Below, one piece after another: positions 39,001 to 51,000 of a DNA stretch of 64,000 nucleotides (position 1 is the stretch's first letter; each line of letters starts with the position of its first letter). This DNA is from Mactromeris polynyma (Eukaryota > Mollusca > Bivalvia > Venerida > Mactridae): positions 17,484,001 through 17,548,000 of the forward strand of contig JASFXZ010000016.1 in the NCBI GenBank assembly GCA_032209605.1. Direction: 5' to 3'. A program made the translations under genes and the position numbers. Under the pieces are notes generated by a model. That model did not search any database. It worked only from the letters and a program-made list of their open reading frames with translations, and was not told the DNA's origin.

Positions 39001-42000
39001 CAGAGCTTTGCCGAACTGGCAAAAATTTCTTTTAAACCAAAAGTGGTGCTGATTAAAACTAACAGAGCTTTGCCGAACTGGCAAAAATTTCTTTTAAACC
39101 AAAAGTGGTGCTGACTAACCAGAAGAAAATGAATGTTTTCCTCTTCATTGTCAATTAAGGTGTTTACTGCAAATCATGTAAAATTCTGGGGAAAAAAATA
39201 ATTTTTTTCTGCAAAAATGTTATTCCTTACCAAATATGTATGAACGTTTCTTGACAAATGTGAATTGCATATACAGTGTAACCTCCCTAAACCGGACTCC
39301 TTCGGGACCGGTTAAAAATTCCGGTTTACAGAGGTTTCCGGTTTATAGAGGGTTTTGTCATTTTGTCCTCGAGGGACAATTCAATTCTTCGACGTTTAGA
39401 CGGTGGTTGTGACATGATAAGAAGCGTACAGAAAATCATGCCACTGTTATAAAAAGACTTCTTTAAATATATTTTTATGAAAAGAATGACTCTTAAAGTG
39501 ATAATAAATGCTTTTGGACAACATTGTATGTTTATGTTTTCACACGAGATCGTATGTTTGAAACAAGCTACATTTGTATTTCAAACTCGATATTTCTCTC
39601 TTTGATCTTTAATAATTACCTATTTAGGACTACGTATACGATAATAATCCAATCATAAACATAATCATTGGATTAACGGTCAATCAGTAGTGTAATTAAT
39701 CGGTAATTAATCAGACCCGACGTCCATAACAATATGTGATTTTCACACTTGTGTAGTTAAAACGCGCCACCGCATACGATGTAAATCAACCTGTCAAACT
39801 GTTAATAATAACATCAGAACGGAATACACAAGGTGTCAACAACAGATTGCAAGTCGATTTATGATGACACGTGCTACTGATAGTTGTTCCGGTTTTCAGA
39901 GGTGAAATTATATAGAAATGGAACCAAATAATGTTGAATTTTCGTCCGGTTTCCGGAGTTCAGAGGTTCCGGTTTTCAGTGTTTTAATACAATAGAAATA
40001 GAACAAAAAAATTCGGGACTGCAAAAATATTCCGGTTTCGGGAGTATTCCGGTTTATAGAGGGTCCGGTTTTGGGAGGTTACACTGTAACATGTTGCTGG
40101 AACCCTTATCCAGAAACAACCTGGACAAAGGTTGCATTGTAATCAATAAATTAATGATATACTTTATGGGACTTTAAATGATTTTGTCGCTTTCTTCATT
40201 CAGATATCAACGAATGTGAGGTGTTTTTCCCATGCAGCCAGATTTGCGAATCAAAGAAGATTGGATACCAGTGTAAATGTAATCCTGGCTTTCAACTCAG
40301 AAATGATAACGTAACATGTGAAGGTACGGTAACAAATTATTACAGTCGACTCTCGTTATAACAACCATGTTTGTTCCCTTCATTTATGTTGTTGTATTGG
40401 ATATGTCCTTATACGGAATTTCAATGACCTTATAAGCAGATTCGTTCAAACAGATTTGTGTCGTTAAACAAATGTTCCATTGTAACATTTGTTAGCTTAC
40501 ATGTGAACTCTCCCAATTTGTTAGCTTACATGTGAACTCTCCCAATTTGTTAGCTTACATGTGAACTCTCCCAATTTGTCAGCTTACATGTGAACTGTCC
40601 CAATTTGTCAGCTTACATGTGAACTCTCCCAATTTGTTAGCTTACATGTGAACTCTCCCAATTTGTTAGCTTACATGTGAACTCTCCCAATTTGTTAGCT
40701 TACATGTGAACTCTCCCAATTTGTCAGCTTACATGTGAACTCTCCCAATTTGTCAGCTTACATGTGAACTGTCCCAATTTGTTAGCTTACATGTGAACTC
40801 TCCCAATTTGTTAGCTTACATGTGAACTCTCCCAATTTGTCAGCTTACATGTGAACTCTCCCAATTTGTCAGCTTACATGTGAACTGTCCCAATTTGTCA
40901 GCTTACATGTGAACTCTCCCAATTTGTCAGCTTACATGTGAACTGTCCCAATTTGTTAGCTTACATGTGAACTCTCCCAATTTGTCAGCTTACATGTGAA
41001 CTGTCCCAATTTGTCAGCTTACATGTGAACTCTCCCAATTTGTTAGCTTACATGTGAACTCTCCCAATTTGTTAGCTTACATGTGAACTCTCCCAATTTG
41101 TTAGCTTACATGTGAACTCTCCCAATTTGTCAGCTTACATGTGAACTGTCCCAATTTGTCAGCTTACATGTGAACTCTCCCAATTTGTTAGCTTACATGT
41201 GAACTCTCCCAATTTGTCAGCTTACATGTGAACTCTCCCAATTTGTTAGCTTACATGTGAACTCTCCCAATTTGTTAGCTTACATGTGAACTCTCCCAAT
41301 TTGTCAGCTTACATGTGAACTCTCCCAATTTGTTAGCTTACATGTGAACTCTCCCAATTTGTTAGCTTACATGTGAACTCTCCCAATTTGTTAGCTTACA
41401 TGTGAACTCTCCCAATTTGTCAGCTTACATGTGAACTCTCCCAATTTGTTAGCTTACATGTGAACTGTCCCAATTTGTCAGCTTACATGTGAACTCTCCC
41501 AATTTGTCAGCTTACATGTGAACTCTCCCAATTTGTCAGCTTACATGTGAACTCTCCCAATTTGTCAGCTTACATGTGAACTCTCCCAATTTGTCAGCTT
41601 ACATGTGAACTCTCCCAATTTGTCAGCTTACATGTGAACTCTCCCAATTTGTTAGCTTACATGTGAACTCTCCCAATTTGTTAGCTTACATGTGAACTGT
41701 CCCAATTTGTCAGCTTACATGTGAACTGTCCCAATTTGTCAGCTTACATGTGAACTCTCCCAATTTGTTAGCTTACATGTGAACTCTCCCAATTTGTCAG
41801 CTTACATGTGAACTGTCCCAATTTGTCAGCTTACATGTGAACTCTCCCAATTTGTTAGCTTACATGTGAACTCTCCCAATTTGTTAGCTTACATGTGAAC
41901 TCTCCCAATTTGTCAGCTTACATGTGAACTGTCCCAATTTGTCAGCTTACATGTGAACTCTCCCAATTTGTCAGCTTACATGTGAACTCTCCCAATTTGT

Positions 42001-45000
42001 CAGCTTACATGTGAACTCTCCCAATTTGTCAGCTTACATGTGAACTGTCCCAATTTGTCAGCTTACATGTGAACTCTCCCAATTTGTTAGCTTACATGTG
42101 AACTCTCCCAATTTGTCAGCTTACATGTGAACTGTCCCAATTTGTCAGCTTACATGTGAACTCTCCCAATTTGTTAGCTTACATGTAAACTCTCCCAATT
42201 TGTCAGCTTACATGTGAACTCTCCCAATTTGTCAGCTTACATGTGAACTCTCCCAATTTGTCAGCTTACATGTGAACTCTCCCAATTTGTCAGCTTACAT
42301 GTGAACTCTCCCAATTTCCCCGGAACACTCCTGGATTTGACAGACCACTCACGCTCTCCCGATTTTTGAAGTAAACCTCATAAATTTCATACAATGAACA
42401 AAATAATGCCTACTTTACACCGATTTTACTGGTAACATGTTTATATTTTCAGACATTGATGAATGTAAGATCGCTTTTACTGATAGTATATTTATATTTT
42501 CAGACATTGATGAATGTAAGATTGCTTTTACTGATAGTATGTTTATATTTTCAGACATTGATGAATGTAAAACGGTGTTTCCTTGTTCCCATTACTGTTT
42601 TAACACTATTGGATCATATTACTGTACGTGTGCTGACCACTACGAACTGGACACTGACCGCAGACGTTGTATACTTACAGCACAAGGTGAGTTTTTCTGT
42701 TCATGGGGATCTGTAGTTTTGGAGGAGTTATTGCCCTTTTTTGACTTAAAAATTGGTTTCCGACCACAACTTTTGAAAAGCCCATAATGAGGGTATCTGT
42801 GTCCTATGGACACATCTAGTCTGAAAGGGTCTCTGCACCCACGAGGGCCGCTGAAAGGGTCTCTGGACCCACGAGGTCCGCTGAAAGGGTCTCTGGACCA
42901 ACGAGGTCCGCTGAAAGGGTCTCTGGACCCACGAGGGCCGCTGAAAGGGTCTCTGGACCCACAAGGGCCGCTGAAAGCGTCTCTGGACCCACGAGGGCCG
43001 CTGAAAGGGTCTCTGGACCCACGAGGGCCGCTGAAAGGGTCTCTGGACCCACAAGGGCCGCTGAAAGGGTCTCTGGACCCACAAGGGCCGATAAAAATGC
43101 TGATTTTAAATGTTATTGATATTTATTTTATGTTTTCAGAGGGCCAGCCATTCTTGCTCGTATCTAACCGTTACTACATCAGGAAAGTGGGATTCAATGG
43201 AACTAACGAGATCTTGGTGGATGAACTAACACATTCTGTTGCCATAGATTTTGATTATCAGGAGAAAAAGTTGTATTGGACAGATATTCATAGTCAGAGT
43301 AGTACTATAAATAGAATCTCTCTGAATAAATCTGCTGACGAGAAACCTGAGGTAATATGTTCATGTCGTCTGCTTCTGCATTTTTACTGGCTTATGGCTT
43401 AGTGGGTGTGTCTTTCTTGGATGTGGGTTGCTGTGACTTCTGTCACTTTAACTAAGGTCAATGTCTAATGGTCCGTTCAATGGCAATCTCTGTCCATCTG
43501 ATAACTTAAGAATAATGTAAATTTTCAGACCATCAATATCAGAGCCTTCTATATATCATCTGTACTCACTTCCAGGGGTGTCAATAAGACCAGGGAGCTG
43601 GTAAAATTACCCAGTAACATAAGCATCATCACCCGGCTACTTGTATGAATGATTATGATTAAGGGATTACTCCCATACCCCTGCTTTCTATTGGTGATTT
43701 CCCTGCTACTTCAAGAATTAGTGACACCCCTGCACTTCTAGGTCATCATATTACATCGTTAGGGGAGACATACTGTTTTTCAAACATCTCTTGTTCTTGT
43801 AGGTGTTACACAGTTCGACGGTTTTGAATCCTGACGGTATGGCGGTGGATTGGATTGGTCGTAATTTATACTGGTGCGACAGAAATACCGACACAATCGA
43901 AGTATCCAAACTCGATGGAAGATACCGAAAGATCTTATTACGAGACAAATCGTTCTTACGAGAACCTAGAGCTCTTGAACTGTTCCCAAGATACGGACTT
44001 CTGTTTCTGTCGGACTGGGGAGATAAACCTCACATCAGTCGATTATCGATGGACGGAAAAATGAAACAGCATATAATCACTGACGAGATAGCGTGGCCCA
44101 ACGCCCTGACTATTGACTACGTCACGGAAAAACTTTTCTGGGCCGACGCTAACTATGACTACATTGCGATGTCAGATTTAGACGGCAGTAATCGGCATAA
44201 GGTTATAACCGACAATTTGCCACACATCTTCGCTCTCACAACATTCATGGATGCCATATACTGGACAGATTGGGAAACCAACGGCGTATTCCAGGCGGAG
44301 AAATTCTCTGGAGAGAAACGTTCCAATCTTGTGTACATGAAGCATCGACCCATGGATCTAGTTGTCTATCATAGCATGAGACAACCGAAAAGTAAGTTAC
44401 ACAGACGGAAAGTGGTCGTCTTTTACTCATAACTTTGTTTTTAGGCTCCGTTCAAGCATTACAGAGATAAGTGCCCTTGTTTTCTCTGACGGCAGAGTAT
44501 TGCTGGGATAGTGCCCTTGTTTTCTCTGACGGCAGAGTATTGCTGGGATAGTGCCCTTGTTTTCTCTGACGGCAGAGTATTGCTGGGATAGTGCCCTTGT
44601 TTTCTCTGACGGCAGAGTATTGCTGGGATATTTATCGATATCAATGATAACTTTAGTTTAAATTCTTTTATGTGTTATTCCTTACATATATTTGTTATTT
44701 GAATGTTGGAGTATTGAATTGCAGTCCCCAATTACACTTTTCAACTGAGTGTCTCAAACCTGAATTTACCAAGATTTTTAAGCAGAAGCTTACAGACTTA
44801 CAGGCAACACTTATTCAACTTGTGTGTAAAAGTGTATTTTTGTGGATAAAATGAAAAAATGTACATGCGTGAATTCTATTATTTGTGACTGCTCATGTTA
44901 TCCCGGTTTGAATAGGCATGGTAAACTTCTCGGATTTGAAAGAGTCCTTGAAAAGTCCTTGAATATAGCTGAGCGTCTGGAAAATGCCTGAATTTTGAAA

Positions 45001-48000
45001 ACAAAACTGCGTGAACTATGCCCAAAGTCCTTGAAAGGTCCTTGAAAAGTCCTTGAATTCTGTCTCAGATGTTGTGTATGAAGCATGTGTAATATTGCGT
45101 ATTAATGTCATTCAGTGGCACACAATCCATGTGAAGCGTTGAACTGTTCTCACCTATGTCTGCTACGTCCAGCCGGTGATTTGTCAAGTACCAAAAACGA
45201 TGCTACAGCTATCTGTGCGTGTCCCGAGAATCATAACATAGATGCTAATAATAAAACATGTACAGCTGCCTGCGATAGGTGAGTATTGTACCTTGAATAT
45301 GTTCTTTTCTCTCTCTGTGTTGATGCACATGTAGTTATCTCACTGTCCGTCCTTATTCTGTCTGTGTTGATGCACATGTAGTTATCTCACTGTCCGTCCT
45401 TATTCTGTCTGTGTTGATGCACATGTAGTTATCTCACTGTCCGTCCTTATTCTGTCTGTGTTGATGCACATGTAGTTATCTCACTGTCCCTCCTTATTCT
45501 GTCTGTGTTGATGCACATGTAGTTATCTCACTGTCCCTCCTTATTCTGTCTGTGTTGATGCACATGTAGTTATCTCACTGTCCCTCCTTATTCTGTCTGT
45601 GTTGATGCACATGTAGTTATCTCACTGTCCCTCCTTATTCTGTCTGTGTTGATGCACATGTAGTTATCTCACTGTCCGTCCTTATTCTGTCTGTGTTGAT
45701 GCACATGTAGTTATCTCACTGTCCCTCCTTATTCTGTCTGTGTTGATGCACATGTAGTTATCTCACTGTCCCTCCTTATTCTGTCTGTGTTGATGCACAT
45801 GTAGTTATCTCACTGTCCGTCCTTATTCTGTCTGTGTTGATGCACATGTAGTTATCTCACTGTCCGTCCTTATTCTGTCTGTGTTGATGCACATGTAGTT
45901 ATCTCACTGTCCGTCCTTATTCTGTCTGTGTTGATGCACATGTAGTTATCTCACTGTCCGTCCTTATTCTGTCTGTGTTGATGCACATGTAGTTATCTCA
46001 CTGTCCCTCCTTATTCTGTCTGTGTTGATGCACATGTAGTTATCTCACTGTCCCTCCTTATTCTGTCTGTGTTGATGCACATGTAGTTATCTCACTGTCC
46101 CTCCTTATTCTGTCTGTGTTGATGCACATGTAGTTATCTCACTGTCCCTCCTTATTCTGTCTGTGTTGATGCACATGTAGTTATCTCACTGTCCGTCCTT
46201 ATTCTGTCTGTGTTGATGCACATGTAGTTATCTCACTGTCCCTCCTTATTCTGTCTGTGTTGATGCACATGTAGTTATCTCACTGTCCGTCCTTATTCTG
46301 TCTGTGTTGATGCACATGTAGTTATCTCACTGTCCGTCCTTATTCTGTCTGTGCATTCTTATCAATACTTCATTGTTTCAGTTTCAATAATTATCTTGTC
46401 AATTAGCGTTTGAGATGACATCACAATTTGAGGAAAGAAGCAAAATTAGCCTATTTAAATACAATAAATAATAAAAATAAATAATAATTGAATATTAATG
46501 AAGACTTAGATAGGCAGACTTTGCTTTCCCCCTAGAATTGCCTTACAGTAATTGCCTCTTCTTTTTATGCATGAGTTTATGCAATTTAAAAGTAAAATAT
46601 GATGTTCGTATTTATACATTATCAAGTTTATGATTTCTAGTTGAATGTCCATATATATATATTATGACATTATATGATTACAGTTCACAGTTTCTCTGTG
46701 TGTCAAGCTCTACGTGTATTCCACTTTGGTGGCATTGTGACGGTCACGAGGATTGCGAAGATGGGTCAGATGAAGATCCAGGATGTAGTAAGTGATTTTT
46801 GTAAGAAGGTGTCTGGTCCCTATTTAACACAGGATCTCAACTGAAATTTGTCTCGGACTCTAATTATCAAGTACTTCAAGTTTGAAATGGATGCAGAGAT
46901 TATGATTAGAGCTGATACAATTTTGTTGAACTTTCCAATAATTTGAAGAGTTTGAAGTCCAGTCTGAGAATTGGGTCCTGTCATTGGTCAATTTTAAATC
47001 AGAGCTGAGAATCGGCCAATCAAATGCTGGAATTGTTAGACTGGTCTTCATATCTCTATTTTGACAAACTGTCACCATTGTAAAAGGCAGGCATTGTGTT
47101 TGTCGTACAATTTTATTACACAAGATTGAAAAAAGTTGACTTATGAAAATAAGTTAGTGAAGTTTTGTGGAACATGGGCCTGAGGTTTTTAATCTGAAGT
47201 GTGGAGACCAGACTAATAATAACTTACACAAAATTGACAAATGGCAGGACGGCATTCTTAGACTGGTCTCCAAACTCCTCAAATCAATGGAAGGGTTTTA
47301 ACAAATGTGTCCTGCCTTTAATTATATGTCTTGTGGTTCGTATTAAATGGATTATGTATGAATCTATTGGTATAAATCCTTTATAAAATGCTTCAGACGT
47401 AAACTATCTTAGAAAGTAGTGTCTTTAAGATACCTCAATGCATATTTCCTTATTGAATAAAAGTAATGATCTCAATTTACTATTTGTTCACAGGAAAGTA
47501 TAATTGTCTGCAGCCTGGATTGTTTCAATGTGAGAATGCAACGTCGCCGACTGACTGTATAGCACCTATAGTAATATGTGACGGAAATTCCGACTGTGCC
47601 GACAGTTCTGACGAGACAAGATGGAACAATTGTGGTAAGTATTTCATATGTTGTTGCCTGGTAACCCTCTGGTAAGTGCAGGACTGCCATTCAAAGGGTT
47701 TCAGTTCACAGTGTTTTAAGTCCTGGACTGGTTTACCATGTTTTAGTTCCCGGACTGTTTTACCGTGTTTTAGTTCTTGGATTGGTTTACCGTACTTTAG
47801 CTCCTGGACTGGTTTTAATACCGTGTTTTAGCTCCTGGACTGGTTTACCGTGTTTAAGCTCCTGGACTGGTTTACCCTGTTTTAGCTCCTGGACTGGTTT
47901 ACCATGTTTTAGCTCCTGGACTGGTTTACCATGTTTTAGCTCCTGGACTGGTTTACCATGTTTAAGCTTTTGGACTGGTTTACTGTGTTTTAGTTCCTAG

Positions 48001-51000
48001 ACTGGTTTACTGTGTTTTAGTTCCTGGACTGGTTTACTGTGGAGAGTTTTTGCTGTAGTTTGTTTGAAGTTAACAAAATAAGCATTCATTCATAGCAAAG
48101 CATAACTGAACTTTATCTTTTATTTCAGCTGATTATCCGTGTATTTTACATCAGTTCAAATGCATAGCTGACAATAAATGTATAAGTGATATAAAGAAGT
48201 GTGACGGAAAGCCAGATTGTAGCAATGGTGCTGATGAAGTGGATTGTGGTAAGAAAATGCTGGTACATTTACTTCCCCTGAACGGTTCAATACTGTGGTT
48301 TCATATACTTCCCACGGCCTGTGGGGTCATAAAGACTGCACCCGGCGTCTTCAGCACTGTGGTCACAAAGACTTCGCCGGGCCTCTTCAGCACTGTGGTC
48401 ACAAAGACTTCGCCGGGCCTCTTCAGCACTGTGGTCACAAAGACTACCCCCGGCCTCTTCAGCACTGTGGTCACAAAGACTACCCCCGGCCTCTTCAGCT
48501 CTGTGGTCACAAAGACTTCGCCGGGCCTCTTCAGCACTGTGGTCACAAAGACTACCCCCGGCCTCTTCAGCACTGTGGTCACAAAGACTACCCCCGGCCT
48601 GTTCAGCTCTGTGATCACAAAGACTACCCCCGGCCTCTTCAGCACTGTGGTCACAAAGACTACCCCCGGCCTCTTCAGCACTGTGGTCACAAAGACTACC
48701 CCCGGCCTCTTCAGCTCTGTGGTCACAAAGACTACCCCCGGCCTCTTCAGCACTGTGGTCACAAAGACTTCGTCTGGCCTGTTCAGCACTGTGGGTTCAT
48801 TTACTTCGCCCGGCCTGTTCAGCACTATGGTCATACAGACTTCGCCCGGCCTGTTCAGCACTGTGGTCTTTGCTATTTTAAAAGCCCGTCATTGGTCAGA
48901 TACAACTTCACAAAGACACTATCTCTGAGTGGTCAGATACAACTTCACAAAGACACTATCTCTGAGTGGTCAGATACAACTTCACAAAGACACTATCTCT
49001 GAGTGGTCAGATACAACTTCACAAAGACACTATCTCTGAGTGGTCAGATACAACTTCACAAAGACACTATCTCTGAGTGGTCAGATACATCTTCACAAAG
49101 ACTATATCTCTGAGTGGTCAGATACAACTTCACAAAGTCTATATCTCTGAGTGGTCGGATACAACTTCACAAAGACTATAGCTCTGAGTGGTCAGATACA
49201 ACTTCACAAAGTCTATATCTCTGAGTGGTCAGATACATCTTCACAAAGACTATATCTCTGAGTGGTCAGATACAACTTCACAAAGACACTATCTCTGAGT
49301 GGTCAGATACAACTTCACAAAGACACTATCTCTGAGTGGTCAGATACAACTTCACAAAGACACAATCTCTGAGTGGTCAGATACAACTTCACAAAGAATA
49401 TATCTCTGAGTGGTCAGATACAACTTCACAAAGACTCTATCTCTGAGTGGTCAGATACAACTTCACAAAGACACTATCTCTGAGTGGTCAGATACAACTT
49501 CACAAAGACTATATTTCTGAGTGGTCAGATACGACTTCACAAAGACACTATCTCTGAGTGGTCAGATACAACTTCACAAAGACTATGTCTCTGAGTGGTC
49601 AGATACGACTTCACAAAGACTACATCTCTGAGTGGTCAGATACAACTTCACAAAGACTATATCTCTGAGTGGTCAGATACATCTTCACAAAGACTATATC
49701 TCTGAGCGGCCTTGATTCTATGTTTTATTAAATTGGATTCAGACAGCCCCCCCATAAAGTCTGTTGATGGAGACTAGTCTTGGAAACACTTTGAAAATCT
49801 ATTAAAACTTTGAATTTAAAAAAGAAGAGAAAACCTAGACTTGTCTTTTCCTGTAGTGGGTTTGATGTAATTCTAGATTCTATGTTAAAGTGTATGTAAG
49901 CGTTTGTTCTACTTGCAGCCAAGCAGGAATGTTTAGATACTCAGTTCCGATGTAACACGACTGGTAACTGTATTCCGTATCTATGGCACTGTGACGGTGA
50001 CAACGACTGTGGTGATTGGTTTGATGAGAAGTCATGTGACAATCGTACATGTAAAGAGGATCATCTCAAGTGTAATCTAACAAGTAAGTGTACTGTCGTA
50101 AAATCACATATTTTCGCGATGCCACTTTTTCGTGAATTGAAGTTTTCAGGTTGTTTTGCGTCTTTCTACTGCCAATTTTGTTGCGTAATGAACATTATAA
50201 AATTACCAAATGTCTGGTTATCTCTTTGACCCATATATTTTACGATGATAAGATTGTGATCATTCATTTGTTGTGTTTATTGCAGAGAAGTGTATACCAA
50301 AAGCGTGGGAGTGCGATGGAGACTTCGATTGTGGAACGGGAGACGACACAGATGAGAAGCAGGAAACTTGCGGTGAGATATGAAAATATTTTAACGCCAA
50401 AGATGTTGCTGAAAAAGTCTTTGTATCCCTTGTACTGAAGTAAAGTGGATTAATTTGAACAAATTTAATGGGGGTTGACTTGGTGGTGCTAGGAGTGTTG
50501 TCACAGTTACGTATATGCTAGGCGCTTCCATCATAGGGGTCATCGAGGTCATCAATAAATTTCCAAAATTTGTTATGAGATATTTTCTGCAAATGGGGCA
50601 TATAAATTTGTTAAAAAAATTATACATACTTTCGAAGTTCATCAACAATGTCAAATTGTTTTTGTAAGCTATATGAAGCTATACGATAGTCCCAGTGATT
50701 TAGTTTGTTTAACCTGTGTAATTGGTGACAGATGGATTTGTTTCACTACTATCTTGTTATATCCATTTTCTATCTATCATTTTGATTTTTTATTGTTGAT
50801 TTTTAGTTGAAAGGTCTTGTGATGAAACATACTTTAAGTGTCTGAACGCACATTGTATTCCTGGTAGATGGCGCTGTGATGACGACCAGGATTGTAGCGA
50901 TGGGTCCGACGAGATGGACTGCCGTAAGTTTTGATTTGTTCACATCGTCAAAAAGGTGAAGGTCACTGTATTTTTTTTATACCAATGAATCACAACATAC

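Noticed and set aside
40491..42317. CRISPR-like appearance of a 63-copy array
   Set aside because: Copies are directly adjacent with no unique spacers, no cas genes, and the sequence is a eukaryotic intron.
42746..43402. 198-residue ORF with a collagen-like [10 protein letters not shown] period that runs into exon 29, plus minus-strand ORFs
   Set aside because: Exon 28 meets a stop at 42,788 if read through, exon 29 has its own good acceptor in phase, and the repeat is intronic.
48295..49002. Second plus-strand ORF ([12 protein letters not shown] repeats) and a minus-strand ORF ([12 protein letters not shown])
   Set aside because: Other frames of the same 36-bp array, without coding context.
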